Of a stretch of 64,000 nt of DNA, positions 46,551-57,045 are shown in pieces. Position 1 is the first letter of the stretch; the number at the start of each line of letters is the position of its first letter. This DNA is from Hongsoonwoonella zoysiae (GTDB lineage: Bacteria > Pseudomonadota > Alphaproteobacteria > Rhizobiales > Stappiaceae), in the NCBI RefSeq assembly GCF_013266695.1, contig NZ_JABRXF010000001.1:1865736-1929735 (forward strand), given 5' to 3'. The position numbers were made by a program, and so were the translations under genes. The notes below the pieces were generated by a model that saw only the letters and a program-made list of their open reading frames with translations, did no database searches and had not been told where the DNA came from.

Positions 46551-47612
46551 ATGGATCTTGCGCAACTGAACGACCTGGCCCGCGACAGCTCGAAAGACGG
46601 GCGCGATGCTCTGGTATCCGCACTGACCGATCTGTTTCTTGCCTCCGGCGGCGAAGAATCGGAGCGTGTGAGCGAACTTTATGGCGACATCGTCTGCCAC
46701 GTGTTCGACCAGCTTCAGACAGAGGCGAGGCGGTCCCTCGCCGACCGGGTCTCCTCTCATCCGGAAGCGCCGCCCGACCTCATGCGCCGCCTCGCGCATG
46801 ACGTGATCGAGGTTGCCCGCCCCGTCCTGCAACGTGCCGTGGTTCTGACCGCGGACGATCTTGTCGAAGTCGCGGAACAGCAATCGCAGGCGCATCTTTG
46901 CGCGATCGCAGAACGCGATCGCGTCGAGCCGGAGGTTTCGAAGGCCGTGGCCAAGCGTGGCCAGATGGAAGCCCTGCTGACAATCCTGAAAAATTCCGGC
47001 GCGGCGATCGATGACGAGGGCTTCAAGCACATTACCAACCGAGCCCGCAAAGTGCCCAGGCTTCAGGAAGCGTTGCTGGAACGGGACGACTTGACGAAAG
47101 CGGCGGCGGATGCGCTGGTGCCTTTCCTGACCCGCGAACTGGAGCGCCGGGTGCGTGAACTCGGCGATAACGAGGTCATTCTGAAGGCCCTGGACGAACG
47201 TCCGCGACATAAGGTCAATGTGCATTTGCACGACCTCGGCGACAAGCCTTCCAAGGTGCAGCTTCTTATCGAAAGCGTCGTCGCCGGCAAGACCAAAATC
47301 GACGAGGCGGTCGAGATATTCACCTCCCGCGACCGGCCGATCGATCTCGGCACCATGATAGCCAAGGTGGTCGACGTGCCGGAAAATTCGGTTCTCAGGA
47401 TTATTTTCCGCGAGGAGGATGCGCCTCTCGTCATCCTCTGCCGCGCCGCCGGCGTGTCGGACAAGGCATACGAGAAGATCATCGCCATGCGCGCGAAACG
47501 GCTGAAGATGACGTCTTCCGCCATCTCCGATGCGTTGCAGCGCTATCGGTCGATGACGCCGGAACTGGCGGCCCGCTCGCTGGAAACGATAAAGCCGAAA
47601 CTCGCTTCTTAG
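46551..47612 (+). CDS. DUF2336 protein (second paralogue)
   Basis: A 353-residue helical protein with the same architecture as the gene at 34166: VLQRAVVLTADDLVEVAEQQ matches ILRHSTVLRDPDLVEIAREK of the first, and both carry about eight paired helices. The C-terminal end differs (YRSMTPELAARSLETIKPKL). No signal or membrane segment. Function unknown. It may have arisen by duplication; the two are 11 kb apart. Confidence 0.8.
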   Translation: MDLAQLNDLARDSSKDGRDALVSALTDLFLASGGEESERVSELYGDIVCHVFDQLQTEARRSLADRVSSHPEAPPDLMRRLAHDVIEVARPVLQRAVVLTADDLVEVAEQQSQAHLCAIAERDRVEPEVSKAVAKRGQMEALLTILKNSGAAIDDEGFKHITNRARKVPRLQEALLERDDLTKAAADALVPFLTRELERRVRELGDNEVILKALDERPRHKVNVHLHDLGDKPSKVQLLIESVVAGKTKIDEAVEIFTSRDRPIDLGTMIAKVVDVPENSVLRIIFREEDAPLVILCRAAGVSDKAYEKIIAMRAKRLKMTSSAISDALQRYRSMTPELAARSLETIKPKLAS

Positions 47613-47650
47613 GGTCTGGACGCTAACGGTCGGCGGGACGCGGTGAAGCG

Positions 47651-48907
47651 TCAGCCATGCTTCTTCAGCAAGCCTTCGAGCCAATGTGCCGCAAGCAGCG
47701 TCTTCCGATCTTGCCCGTAAGCGCCGACAAGCTGGACGCCGAGGGGCAGAGCGTTCGCCGACATGAGACCGGGCACGTTGATGCAGGGAACACCCATCAG
47801 CGTCCAGATCCGGTTGAAGATGGATGAGCCCGTGGATCCCAACCCGTTCGGCGCCGCGCCGGGTGCCGACGGCGTCAGGATGACGTCGAATTCCCCGAAA
47901 AGATCGCCCAGACTTCGCCGTGCTTCCCGCGCGGTTTCCTGAGCGCTATCATAGTCTTCCGGCAAAATTTCGCGCCCGGCGGCTAGCGTCTCCCGCAACA
48001 CCTGGCTGAGCGAGGCGGCATGGCGGTCGAATTCGAAACCAAGCGCAAGTGCGGCCTCATGGTCCTGAATGACCTGATGGGCGGCGAAGGCATCTGAAAA
48101 AATGCCCGGAAGGTCGACCGTGCTGACCTTCGCACCCGCTTTTTCGGCAAGCCTTGCCGCGGTTTCCACCGCCTGGCGCATCTCGCCGCTTGCTTCCTTC
48201 CAAAGGTGGGTGTGAACGACGGCGATATGGGGGGCACCCGGCGAAGTGCCGTCCACGCGCCAGTTCCGCCCGGTGAGAGTGGCCGCACCGAACGCTGCGT
48301 CTTCAACGCCTTTTCCGAAGACGCCGATGGTGTCAAGGCTCCATGAAAAGACCTTCAACCCTTCGCGCGGCAACCGCCCGTAGGTTGGCTTGAAGCCTGC
48401 GATACCGCAGAAAGCTGCGGGTCTTACGACCGAACCGCCGGTCTGCGTGCCGAGGCTCAAGGGAAAGAACCCGGCGGCAATTCCCGCCGCCGAACCGGAC
48501 GAAGAGCCGCCGGGGGTGTGGAGCGGGTTCCAGGGGTTTCGCGTCGGCCCCGGTTCGAAAAAGGCGAATTCGGTCGTCACCGTCTTGCCGATTATCCCCG
48601 CGCCGAGACGCCGCGCGAGGGCGACGACAGCCGCATCGGCGGCTGGAGTGTGTCCCTCGTAGATCGGCGAACCATAGGCTGCCGGCATGTCGGCGGTGTC
48701 GAGATTGTCCTTGACGCCAAGCGGCAGTCCGAAGAGCGGGCCATGGCTGTTTTCCGCCGTTTTGCGCGCTTCATCCAGGGCAAGATGGGTAAAGGCGGAG
48801 ATGGTTTCCTCGCGTTCGGCAATCGCCGCCGCGCATGTTTCGTAGATCGCTTCGACGGAAGTTCCCCCGGCTTCGATTTCCCGGGCGAGTTTGACGGCTG
48901 AGAGCAT
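47651..48907 (-). CDS. Amidase (amidase-signature family)
   Basis: A 418-residue amidase-signature hydrolase. The Ser-cisSer-Lys triad is visible: K66 in LPLGVKDNLD, a serine cluster at 135-137 in TPGGSSSGSAAG, and nucleophile S159 in TQTGGSVVRPAAF. The ATG at 48907 follows GGAGG by six bases; longer in-frame starts reach 49201 but overlap the divergent dehydrogenase promoter. Substrate not determined; members act on glutamyl amides, indole acetamide, allophanate and others. It is divergent from the alcohol dehydrogenase gene. Confidence 0.88.
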   Translation of the reverse strand: MLSAVKLAREIEAGGTSVEAIYETCAAAIAEREETISAFTHLALDEARKTAENSHGPLFGLPLGVKDNLDTADMPAAYGSPIYEGHTPAADAAVVALARRLGAGIIGKTVTTEFAFFEPGPTRNPWNPLHTPGGSSSGSAAGIAAGFFPLSLGTQTGGSVVRPAAFCGIAGFKPTYGRLPREGLKVFSWSLDTIGVFGKGVEDAAFGAATLTGRNWRVDGTSPGAPHIAVVHTHLWKEASGEMRQAVETAARLAEKAGAKVSTVDLPGIFSDAFAAHQVIQDHEAALALGFEFDRHAASLSQVLRETLAAGREILPEDYDSAQETAREARRSLGDLFGEFDVILTPSAPGAAPNGLGSTGSSIFNRIWTLMGVPCINVPGLMSANALPLGVQLVGAYGQDRKTLLAAHWLEGLLKKHG

Positions 48908-49128
48908 GTTATCCTCCGGCTGAAGCGCCAAGATCGGCCAGGATCCGCCGGAACGCAAGCCTTGCGAAATTGGCGATGAGAAAGGTGAAATCAAGGGAGC
49001 GTTGGTGGATTTTCGGGGCGATAAGGGCGACTTTCGTGGCTTTTCGACGCTGGCGCGATTGATGGTCATCAAAGCGCAGGATCCGATCGGGACCGAGGAT
49101 AGGTGCGTTTGAGCGAAGGGGGATAAAG

Positions 49129-50112
49129 ATGCGGGCGATGGTGCTGGAGGCGGCCGGGCAACCATTAAAACTGACACAACGGGAAATTCCGTCGCCCGCA
49201 TCAGGCCAGCTCCTGATCGAAATCCTGGCCTGCGGCGTCTGCCGGACGGACCTGCATGTGATCGATGGCGAACTGCCCGACCCGAAACTGCCGATCGTGC
49301 CGGGCCACGAAATCGTCGGCCGTGTTCTGGGTCTTGGCAGGGGTGTCACCGGTTTCGCCGAAGGCGAGCGCGTCGGCGTTCCCTGGCTTGGCCATACCTG
49401 CGGTTCTTGCGCCTATTGCCGCCGGCGTCAGGAAAACCTCTGCGACCGGCCGAGCTTCACCGGATACACGATCGACGGCGGCTACGCGAGCCATTGCGTG
49501 GCCGATGCCGACTATACGTTCAAGCTGCCCGAAGGCTATTCGGACGCTGAAGCCGCCCCCTTGCTCTGCGCCGGGCTGATCGGCCACCGGTCGCTGAAAA
49601 TGGCGGGCGATGCGGTAAAGCTCGGCATTTACGGCTTCGGTGCCGCAGCCCATATCGTGGCGCAGGTCGCCAAATTCGAAGGACGCGAGATCTACGCCTT
49701 CACGAGACCGGGCGATGCCCAGGCGCAAGATTTCGCAAGGTCGCTCGGGGCGGTCTGGGCCGGCGGATCGGACGAAAAAACACCGGAGGAACTGGATGCT
49801 GCCATCATCTTCGCCCCCGTCGGCGCGCTGGTGCCGATTGCGCTGAAGGCGGTGCGAAAGGGCGGAACGGTGGTGTGCGGCGGCATTCACATGTCCGATA
49901 TCCCGGGCTTTCCTTATGCGGACCTCTGGGGCGAGCGGGCGATCCGCTCTGTCGCCAACCTGGCGCGAAACGACGCGGTCGAGTTCCTCGATATCGCGCC
50001 GAAGGCGGGTGTTACGACCCATGTCACGGAATACCCGCTGGAGAAGGCGAACGAAGCGCTGGCTGATCTTCGCGACGGACGCCTGAGCGGGGCGGCGGTG
50101 CTGATCCCCTGA
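49129..50112 (+). CDS. Zinc-dependent alcohol dehydrogenase
   Basis: A 327-residue medium-chain dehydrogenase. Catalytic zinc ligands: C38 in CGVCRTDLHV and H60-E61 in PGHEIVG. Structural zinc: C91, C94, C97 and C105 in CGSCAYCRRRQENLC. The NAD(P) site GIYGFGAAAHIVAQ (about residue 165) is intact. It oxidises a primary alcohol or reduces an aldehyde; cofactor preference cannot be told. ATG at 49129 overlaps no other gene; it is 10 bases before the convergent LysE gene end. Confidence 0.9.
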   Translation: MRAMVLEAAGQPLKLTQREIPSPASGQLLIEILACGVCRTDLHVIDGELPDPKLPIVPGHEIVGRVLGLGRGVTGFAEGERVGVPWLGHTCGSCAYCRRRQENLCDRPSFTGYTIDGGYASHCVADADYTFKLPEGYSDAEAAPLLCAGLIGHRSLKMAGDAVKLGIYGFGAAAHIVAQVAKFEGREIYAFTRPGDAQAQDFARSLGAVWAGGSDEKTPEELDAAIIFAPVGALVPIALKAVRKGGTVVCGGIHMSDIPGFPYADLWGERAIRSVANLARNDAVEFLDIAPKAGVTTHVTEYPLEKANEALADLRDGRLSGAAVLIP

Positions 50113-50122
50113 CGGTTTGCCT

Positions 50123-50749
50123 TCACCCGGCCGCGCGGCGGAGCGTCGCCGTCATGATGCCGGCGGCGACAAGAACGCTGCCGCCGAGCCGGTTCATGAC
50201 CTTGAGCGTGGAAGGCTTGCGTACGCGCTCGCGCACGGAAGAAGCGAGAAAGGCGTAAAGCGCGGCGTTGACCATGCCTAGCACGACGAAGGTGGTGCCG
50301 AGAACGAAGAACTGCGGCACGACCGGGCTCGCCGGCACGATGAAATGCGGCAGGAAGGCCACGAAGAAGGCGATCCCCTTGGGATTGAGGGCGGTGACAG
50401 TGAAGGTGTGAAGGAAGACCCTGCGTTTGCTTGCCGTTTTCGTCTCGACGGTTTCGAGCGCATGAGGCTTTGCCCGCCACATCTGAACGCCGAGATAAAT
50501 GATATAGAGCCCGCCGACCCACTTCAGCACCGTGAAAAGCGTGGCGGAGGCCGCAAGCACCGCGCCAAGGCCGAGCAGGGAAGCGCTTGCGGCCAAGGCG
50601 TCGCCCGCGCCGACACCGGCAACGCTTGCCGCCGCCGATTTGCGCCCCTGCGCCAGCGCGTAGCTGACGACGAGCATGACCGTGGGCCCTGGAACCGCAA
50701 GCAGGATGAGGCTGGCGACGACATAGGCGGAATATATCTCAAGCGTCAT
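50123..50749 (-). CDS. LysE/RhtB-family exporter
   Basis: A 208-residue inner-membrane protein with five to six helices (about 5-25, 40-62, 70-90, 115-140, 150-175, 185-205). VPGPTVMLVVSYALAQGRK is the LysE/RhtB signature near the N-terminus. It exports an amino acid or derivative. Confidence 0.87.
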   Translation of the reverse strand: MTLEIYSAYVVASLILLAVPGPTVMLVVSYALAQGRKSAAASVAGVGAGDALAASASLLGLGAVLAASATLFTVLKWVGGLYIIYLGVQMWRAKPHALETVETKTASKRRVFLHTFTVTALNPKGIAFFVAFLPHFIVPASPVVPQFFVLGTTFVVLGMVNAALYAFLASSVRERVRKPSTLKVMNRLGGSVLVAAGIMTATLRRAAG

Positions 50750-51015
50750 CTATCAAAGGCCTTTTGGAGGCAGCATCACACAACCGAATAATCGGTCTTT
50801 ATCACCTGGAACGCCGCTCAAAAAGCCCAGGATTTCACGATCCGGGCGTCGATTGTTATTGCGGATGGTTGAAAGCTTTGGCGAGCGCTGCCGCGAATGC
50901 CGTGTCCTGCCGGGGTAAGCGGCAGGCGGATATTATTCGGCAAGGTTTGGAAAAAGCGATGACTCACGTAACGTGAATCGCAGGATAGGTGACTGGATAA
51001 TTGGAGAGGCGGCCT

Positions 51016-51483
51016 ATGCATCGGGTCGGGATCATTCCCTTCGACATGCGCGACCAGTTGATCGCGGTTCTGTTCGTCACCTCGCAGACGCGGGGACGAT
51101 GGATCCTGCCCAAGGGGCTGTTGAAGCCGGGCGAAAGCCATATAGAGGCGTGCCACCGGGAAGGCTTCGAGGAAGCCGGCGTGCGCGGCACCGTGCTGGA
51201 GGACTTTCCGATCACCGTGCCGGTCACCAAACAGGCGAAATCGGGCAAGGTGACGGTGCCTGTCACCTATTACCCCTTTCTGGTGAGCGAACAGGCCGAC
51301 GACTGGCCGGAAAAGGACAGGCGCCAGCGCCACTGGGCGTTGCTTCAGGAGGCCGCGCGCGTGGCCTACCGCGAAGACTATCTGGAAGTCATCAAGCAGT
51401 TCGAGACGCTGAAGCCCTGGATCACAGAAGCCGCAGCAGCCAGTAAAGCGTTGCAGCCAGAAGAGCCGATGCCGGGACGGTGA
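51016..51483 (+). CDS. Nudix hydrolase
   Basis: A 155-residue Nudix protein. The Nudix box GLLKPGESHIEACHREGFEE followed by AGV (about residues 34-55) has all conserved residues (G, E, R, E, E, G). ATG at 51016 follows GGAGAGG. The last 20 codons overlap the convergent phosphate transporter gene by 62 bp; the tail (ITEAAAASKALQPEEPMPGR) is low in motif content. Substrate class (e.g. diadenosine polyphosphate or ADP-ribose) is not clear. Confidence 0.85.
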   Translation: MHRVGIIPFDMRDQLIAVLFVTSQTRGRWILPKGLLKPGESHIEACHREGFEEAGVRGTVLEDFPITVPVTKQAKSGKVTVPVTYYPFLVSEQADDWPEKDRRQRHWALLQEAARVAYREDYLEVIKQFETLKPWITEAAAASKALQPEEPMPGR

Positions 51484-52915
51484 TGAACCAGGCGGCTGCG
51501 ATCGACAGGGCGAAGCGCCGCCGCACAAGCTTCCTGACAGAGCGGAAGCCAAGGCTGTTGAATGCGTCTTCGGCGGTTTCATTCAGCTTGTGACCCGGCC
51601 GCAGGGTGCGCTTGTTCGGGTTTTCCAGGAACTCGCGCAGGAAACCGACGCCGAAGACGGCGCCGACGGCAATATGCGTCGAACTGACGGGAAGGCCGAG
51701 CGAGGTTGCGATCAGCACCGTTATCGCCGCTGACAGAGCCACGGAAAAGGCCCGCGGCGAATTGAGCCGGGTGATCTTCTGGCCCACGACGCGGATCAGT
51801 TTCGGGCCGAAAAGGCCAAGCCCGAAGGATATCCCGATCGCCCCGACGACCATGACCCAAAGCGGAATGGAAACCTGGCTCGCGATTCCCGAATGGTCCT
51901 GAACGGTGGAGACGATGGCGGCAAGCGGCCCGACCGCATTGGCGACATCGTTCGCCCCATGGGCGAAAGACAGAAGTGCGGCGCCGGCGATCAAGGGCGC
52001 GTCGAACAGGCCGTAGATATCCTTCTTGCGGTTTTGAAGCTTCATGGTGCGCGCGGCAACGGCGGGGCGGGAGGCGAGATAGGCGACCAGGAAGGCGGCG
52101 CCCGAGTAGGCGACGATCTCCACCAGGGACGGGGACCAGATCTTCTTCAGCCCCTTCATGGCCATATATGCGGTGAAGGCGCTGGCCATCAGCGCGATCA
52201 GGACCGGCACCCAGAACCTTGCCGCTTCGAGCCTGTTTTCGACGTTCAGGATGCGTTTCTTGATAAAGAACAGGATGGCGGCGGCGCAGGCCGCGCCGAA
52301 GACCGGCGAGATGACCCAGCTTGCAGCAATCTGGGCCATGGTGATCCAGTTGATCAGAGCGAAGCCCGAGGCTGCGATGCCCCCGCCCAACACGCCGCCG
52401 ACGATGGAATGCGTGGTGGAAACCGGCGCGCTCAGGATGGTGGCGAGATTGATCCACAGCGCGGCGGCGAATAGCGCGCTCAGCATGAGATCGCGAAACT
52501 GCGAGACGCCTATGCTTGTTCCAGGCGAAATGATGCCCTTGGACACCGTCTTGACGACATCGCCGCCGGCAAGGATTGCACCCGCGCTTTCGCAAACGGC
52601 GGCGATCAGGACGGCTGCGATCACCGTCAGAACCTTGCCGCCGACGGCCGGCCCCATGTTGTTGGCGACATCGTTCGCGCCGATGTTCAGCGCCATGTAG
52701 CCGCCGACGACGGCGGCGACCGCGACGATCAGCCATTCCTGTCCGAAACTGTCTTGCGACCAGGCGACGAAAATGGCGGTCAATGCCAGGAAGATGCCCG
52801 ACAGCGTGATCGGCACCATGGCGCGCAGAACGTTCGGGAACTGCGACTGGCTGACGCCGTAGCGCTTCAGGTCGCTTACGTAGCGGTTGGCGAGGTTTTT
52901 TTCTTGGCTGCTCAC
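51422..52915 (-). CDS. Low-affinity inorganic phosphate transporter (Pit family)
   Basis: A 497-residue Pit-type transporter with about twelve helices. The two GANDVAN signatures are present: GANDVANNMGPAVGGKVLT in the first half and HGANDVANAVGPLAAIV in the second, as expected for an inverted repeat fold. It moves metal-phosphate with protons. GTG start at 52915 follows AAGGTCCC. The last 62 bases overlap the convergent Nudix gene. No clear Pho box was found upstream. Confidence 0.92.
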   Translation of the reverse strand: MSSQEKNLANRYVSDLKRYGVSQSQFPNVLRAMVPITLSGIFLALTAIFVAWSQDSFGQEWLIVAVAAVVGGYMALNIGANDVANNMGPAVGGKVLTVIAAVLIAAVCESAGAILAGGDVVKTVSKGIISPGTSIGVSQFRDLMLSALFAAALWINLATILSAPVSTTHSIVGGVLGGGIAASGFALINWITMAQIAASWVISPVFGAACAAAILFFIKKRILNVENRLEAARFWVPVLIALMASAFTAYMAMKGLKKIWSPSLVEIVAYSGAAFLVAYLASRPAVAARTMKLQNRKKDIYGLFDAPLIAGAALLSFAHGANDVANAVGPLAAIVSTVQDHSGIASQVSIPLWVMVVGAIGISFGLGLFGPKLIRVVGQKITRLNSPRAFSVALSAAITVLIATSLGLPVSSTHIAVGAVFGVGFLREFLENPNKRTLRPGHKLNETAEDAFNSLGFRSVRKLVRRRFALSIAAAWFITVPASALLAATLYWLLRLL

Positions 52916-53095
52916 GGGACCTTACGGAATGGTCAGTTTGGTTAGTCACCTCATCCCATATCGATGACGTAATGTAAATTCACCGTAGGCTTGGCGGTGG
53001 AAGGGCCTGAATTGAGCTTGAAGATTTATTTACTATACAGACATGCAATTTAAAATTGAATCGACACGAATTGGTGCCGTGGGCATTTGCAAGCT

Positions 53096-53641
53096 ATGAG
53101 AAAAACAATTTGGTTCGATCTGGAGCGAAGCGAAGCATATCTCCCGTGGCGAGTTTATCATTTTTCCGCTCGCCAGATCGCCGGCTTCACAGTTGCAATC
53201 GTCGTTATCATCATAATTTCCGCTTTCGTCGACGGACGGGCGATTGGCCCCTACCTGACGGCTGCGCTCTACACGGCAGTTCTTCTTCCGTTCGGATTGA
53301 AGTTGTCCAGCTATCTATTGTCGCCAAATCCGGTCGGCGTGAGCCCGGAAGCAATGGTGGCCTCTGGCTGGTGGCGCCCACGCCGTATCAACTGGTCCGA
53401 GGTGCGGGCTCTGGTCCATACGCATACGATGCTGGGCAGCATGGCGCCGATCGATCGAAATCTCATCGTCATCATGAAAGACAATCGCAAGACGCGGGTG
53501 TTTCTGCCGGTCCTGTCGAACGAAGAAATGTCCTATCTGGTGACGATATTGCGTGACATCGCAGGCCGGCACGGATTCGAATTCGTTCTTGACCACACCG
53601 ATGAAGGGCAGAAACGGGCGCGGGAACTCGGGGCGATTTGA
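53096..53641 (+). CDS. Membrane protein of unknown function, possible PH-like cytosolic domain
   Basis: A 181-residue protein with two helices (about 28-48 and 55-75) near the N-terminus, then a soluble region (about 80-180). The soluble part ([53 protein letters not shown]) resembles bacterial PH-like (YcxB-type) domains, though this is only a guess. The start is ATG at 53096. A DUF3604 gene follows in line. Confidence 0.6.
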   Translation: MRKTIWFDLERSEAYLPWRVYHFSARQIAGFTVAIVVIIIISAFVDGRAIGPYLTAALYTAVLLPFGLKLSSYLLSPNPVGVSPEAMVASGWWRPRRINWSEVRALVHTHTMLGSMAPIDRNLIVIMKDNRKTRVFLPVLSNEEMSYLVTILRDIAGRHGFEFVLDHTDEGQKRARELGAI

Positions 53642-53811
53642 GAACAGGCCGGCAAGGCATCGCGTATCCGAGGATGCAGCCCACGGAAATTGCTGGCGAT
53701 GATAGTGGAAAACACCGGATTGATGCTATCTGCCGGAGTGGGTTTAATAATGATGTAACGGAAATAAGAATCTTGCCGGGGGCGGAACAACAGATTTGCC
53801 GGAGGATTGTC

Positions 53812-55734
53812 ATGCATCGTCTGTTCATTGGAGCCGCCATCGCCGCCTTGCTGACGGCGCCGGCCGCGGCACAGTTCATCCCCTCCGAGTCATCGCTTTC
53901 CGGTATGTATCCCGGCAAAGCCTATTCTCCTTATGCCGAGCGCGATTTCCCGAGCCGGGTGTTCTGGGGCGACACGCACCTTCACACCGGGCTTTCTGTC
54001 GATGCCGGACTGTTCGGCGCGCGCCTTGGCCTTGACGATGCCTACCGCTTCGCCAAGGGAGAGCAGGTGACCTCCAACACCGGGCAGCCGGTGAAGCTTT
54101 CCCGCCCCCTCGACTGGCTGGTGATCGCCGATCATTCCGACGCCATGGGCTTTTTCAACGATCTTGCGAAGGGCGCGCCCAATATCATCGCTTTCGAAGA
54201 TGGGAAACGCTGGTACGAGGGGCTGCAGGCGGGCGGCGAGGCTTCCGCCAAGGCCGCGCTCGACCTGATCACGAATTTCGCGCAAGGTAATATCCCGCCC
54301 GACCTCCTGAAAGACTATTCGCCCGGCGCGAAGACCTACGCGAGCGTTTGGGAAAAGGTGGTGAACGCAGCGGAAGCCCACAACGAGCCGGGTAATTTTT
54401 CGACGATAATCGGCTTCGAGTGGACCTCGCTTGTCAGCGGCAACAACCTGCACCGCAATGTCCTGTTCCGTGACGGAGCGGAAAAGGCCGGCCAGGTGGT
54501 GCCTTTTACAACCCAACCGCCTATCGGCTCGACAGACCCGCTCGACCTTTACGAATGGCTTGAGAACTACGAGGCGAAGACGGGCGGGACCGTGCTGGCG
54601 CTTGCCCACAACGGCAACCTTTCGAACGGGCTGATGTTCCCGGTCGATGCGCAATACACCGGCCGTGCGCTGGACGCCGAATACGTGGAAAAACGCGCCC
54701 GCTGGGAAAAGATGTACGAGGCGACGCAGATCAAGGGCGACGGCGAAGCCCATCCGCTGCTTTCGCCCGATGACGCCTTCGCGAACTACGAGACATGGGA
54801 CGTCGGCAACCTGGACCTGACCCAGGCCAAGACGCCGGAAATGCTGCAGTACGAATACGCCCGGGAGGCGCTGAAGAACGGGCTGAAACTTGAGGCGCGG
54901 CTTGGCAGCAACCCCTATAAATTCGGCCTTGTCGGCTCCACCGACAGCCACACCGCTCTTTCAACCGCGGAAGAAGACAACTTCTTCGGCAAGGCGGCCA
55001 ATGCCGAACCCAAGCCCGAACGCATGAGCCACCCTTTCGCCAAGACGAACATCGGCGCCTACGAGGGATATCAGCTCGTGTCTTCCGGATATGCCGCCGT
55101 CTGGGCGCAGGAAAACACGCGTACATCGATCTTCGACGCGATGGCGCGAAAGGAGGTTTATGCCACCACCGGCCCGCGCATGATCGTGCGCTTCTTCGGT
55201 GGATGGGACTATACGGATGACGACCTGAACAGTCGCCAGCCGGCCTTTCGCGGCTATGGCAAGGGTGTGCCCATGGGAGGCGATCTGCCCGCACGCGGGG
55301 AGGCCGCCGCGCCGACCTTCATGGTCTATGCGCTGCGCGACCCCATCGGCGCCAATCTCGACCGCATACAGATCGTCAAGGGCTGGCTCGATGCCGAGGG
55401 CAACACGCATGAGAAGGTCTATGACGTTGCATGGTCGCCGGGTCGGGAGCCGGATGACAACGGCGTGCTGCCGGATGTCGGCAACACGGTGGATGTCGCG
55501 GCGGCGAACTGGACCAACACAATCGGCGCATCCGAATTGGGCACTGTGTGGACGGATCCTGATTTCGACCCTGCACAGTCCGCATTCTATTACGCCCGGG
55601 TCCTTGAGATCCCCACGCCGCGCTGGGTGGTCTATGACGCATTCCGCTATGGCATCGAGATACCCGAAGCAGCCGAAAAAAGCGCTCAGGAACGGGCTTA
55701 TACCTCGCCGATCTGGTACGGCCCCGAGGGGTAA
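53812..55734 (+). CDS. DUF3604 secreted protein
   Basis: A 640-residue protein with a signal peptide (residues 1-21, ending AAAQ). Residues about 45-640 match, from memory, the DUF3604 family with a PHP-like HxH metal motif in [16 protein letters not shown] and later [15 protein letters not shown] and [12 protein letters not shown]. Such motifs suggest a metal-dependent phosphoesterase-type fold, activity unproven. The ATG follows GGAGG by six bases. No evident operon partner. Confidence 0.82.
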   Translation: MHRLFIGAAIAALLTAPAAAQFIPSESSLSGMYPGKAYSPYAERDFPSRVFWGDTHLHTGLSVDAGLFGARLGLDDAYRFAKGEQVTSNTGQPVKLSRPLDWLVIADHSDAMGFFNDLAKGAPNIIAFEDGKRWYEGLQAGGEASAKAALDLITNFAQGNIPPDLLKDYSPGAKTYASVWEKVVNAAEAHNEPGNFSTIIGFEWTSLVSGNNLHRNVLFRDGAEKAGQVVPFTTQPPIGSTDPLDLYEWLENYEAKTGGTVLALAHNGNLSNGLMFPVDAQYTGRALDAEYVEKRARWEKMYEATQIKGDGEAHPLLSPDDAFANYETWDVGNLDLTQAKTPEMLQYEYAREALKNGLKLEARLGSNPYKFGLVGSTDSHTALSTAEEDNFFGKAANAEPKPERMSHPFAKTNIGAYEGYQLVSSGYAAVWAQENTRTSIFDAMARKEVYATTGPRMIVRFFGGWDYTDDDLNSRQPAFRGYGKGVPMGGDLPARGEAAAPTFMVYALRDPIGANLDRIQIVKGWLDAEGNTHEKVYDVAWSPGREPDDNGVLPDVGNTVDVAAANWTNTIGASELGTVWTDPDFDPAQSAFYYARVLEIPTPRWVVYDAFRYGIEIPEAAEKSAQERAYTSPIWYGPEG

Positions 55735-56067
55735 CGGATTGTCCGGGCCAGCCCGCAATCCCTCGCGGCGCTTTTCACCAAGCAGACCTTTCGGGACGGT
55801 GACGGGGCCCGATCTCAGGTAATTTTTACGCTTGCCGATGTATAGAATCCGCTCTGTAAAGACGTTGAGGCCGGAACGTCTGAATATACTATTGAAGGGT
55901 TGTATTTTATTTCGAAAAATGAATTAATTTCGCCAGAGCATGTCCCGCCGAAACCGGCCTGGAATTGGTGACAAGGGTCTGCTCGAGGTATTGATCCCGG
56001 GGCGGTTTCCTGTTGTGCGGGTGCCCCCAACCAGTCGAAAGCGCGCCGGATCAGGCAGGAGCGGGGC
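55735..56067. other. Intergenic region, nothing recognised
   Basis: About 333 bases between the DUF3604 gene and the first extensin-like gene. AT-rich near 55880-55930. No gene, RNA or repeat supported. Confidence 0.4.
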
Positions 56068-57000
56068 ATGTTTCGGAGTGACGCTGAGCCGTGTGTCCCA
56101 GCGGATGGGCGCATATGCGGGTTTTTTCCGATGGGCGCCAGGAGCGCCCTTTTTCGGGGAGCCGCGCGGCACGGCAAGGGAAATTCCGCAAGGGACCGTT
56201 CGACCGCATATCGCCGGCCGATTGCGGCTGTCATGATGCTGGCAGCGGTTCTGGCGCCAGATACGGCCGTCATCGCGGAGCAGGAAAACGCGGCACCTTC
56301 CCAAACCTCCGTCCTGCTGGCGCCGTCGCAAGATGCGGTGAAACCCAAGCACAGCCTGCGGTCGGCTCCCGTGCAAGCTGCCGTGCCAAGGCCCAAGGCG
56401 GGCTCAAAAGAACGGATAGGAGTGGCTTTCGGACTTGTCGATTTCGAAAGGAAGCACGACGGGCCGGTATGTCCGCTGAATTCCGGTGAACGCCGGGTGT
56501 TGCCCGAAGCGCTTGTGGCCGGGGAATGCGAAATGGCCGCGCCGGTGGATGTGGATTCCTTCGGGCCGGGCGGTGTGGTGCGGCTGCGGGAGAGCGTGAC
56601 CCTCGATTGCGACTTCGCCATCGCCGTCGAAAATTTCGTCGCCAACGAGATGAGCGACATGACCTTGATCCAGTTCGGGCAGCGCCTCGTCGGGCTGGAT
56701 GCCGCCGCTTCCTCCGGCTGTCCGAAAGGCGATGCGGCTGCAAAAGCCGGTGATGATGCGACGGGTGGCCGGACGATCGAGTTTATCGGCTTCAAGCTTG
56801 CGAACGACAGCGAGGTCGTGGTTTCCGACAGTTGGGGGAAGGAAACGCCGGAAGGAAACTTTCTCATGGTGCTGCAGCGAAAAGGCTGCGCCCGCTTCGA
56901 GAAGGTTCACGCGCCTGGCGAGCAGCGCATCGGGGGCGAGGGGCTTCGTTTCGCCGAACCGTGCGACGGCAATAAATGCAAGAACCGGCCTTGCCCGTGA
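56068..57000 (+). CDS. Degenerate extensin-like protein, secreted
   Basis: A 310-residue protein. Hydrophobic segment about 51-66 (IAAVMMLAAVLAPDTAVIA) fits a late signal peptide. Residues about 145-300 align by eye to the extensin-like C-terminal domain of the neighbouring gene at 57046: CEMAAPVDVDSFGPGG matches CGIDHPFEVTALQGG, and IEFIGFKLANDSEVVVSDSW matches LDISSFKLADGREITVEGGW. However the SYSCRGRN and SEHAFAN segments with the metal/catalytic His are absent, and so is the C-terminal RDHFHLD. It is probably a catalytically dead paralogue. ATG at 56068 has GGAG upstream. Confidence 0.65.
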   Translation: MFRSDAEPCVPADGRICGFFPMGARSALFRGAARHGKGNSARDRSTAYRRPIAAVMMLAAVLAPDTAVIAEQENAAPSQTSVLLAPSQDAVKPKHSLRSAPVQAAVPRPKAGSKERIGVAFGLVDFERKHDGPVCPLNSGERRVLPEALVAGECEMAAPVDVDSFGPGGVVRLRESVTLDCDFAIAVENFVANEMSDMTLIQFGQRLVGLDAAASSGCPKGDAAAKAGDDATGGRTIEFIGFKLANDSEVVVSDSWGKETPEGNFLMVLQRKGCARFEKVHAPGEQRIGGEGLRFAEPCDGNKCKNRPCP

Positions 57001-57045
57001 AACAGCGTTAATCCTTTCTTATTTCCGCTGCGTGACAGTCGCCGC

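Noticed and set aside
48908-49201. N-terminal extension of the amidase to 49201
   Set aside because: Sequence there is Pro/Ser-rich without motif, overlaps the divergent dehydrogenase gene start, and GGAGG points to 48907.
52916-53095. Pho box before the phosphate transporter
   Set aside because: The TTACATTACGTCAT segment on the minus strand does not match two CTGTCAT-type repeats with 4-base spacing.
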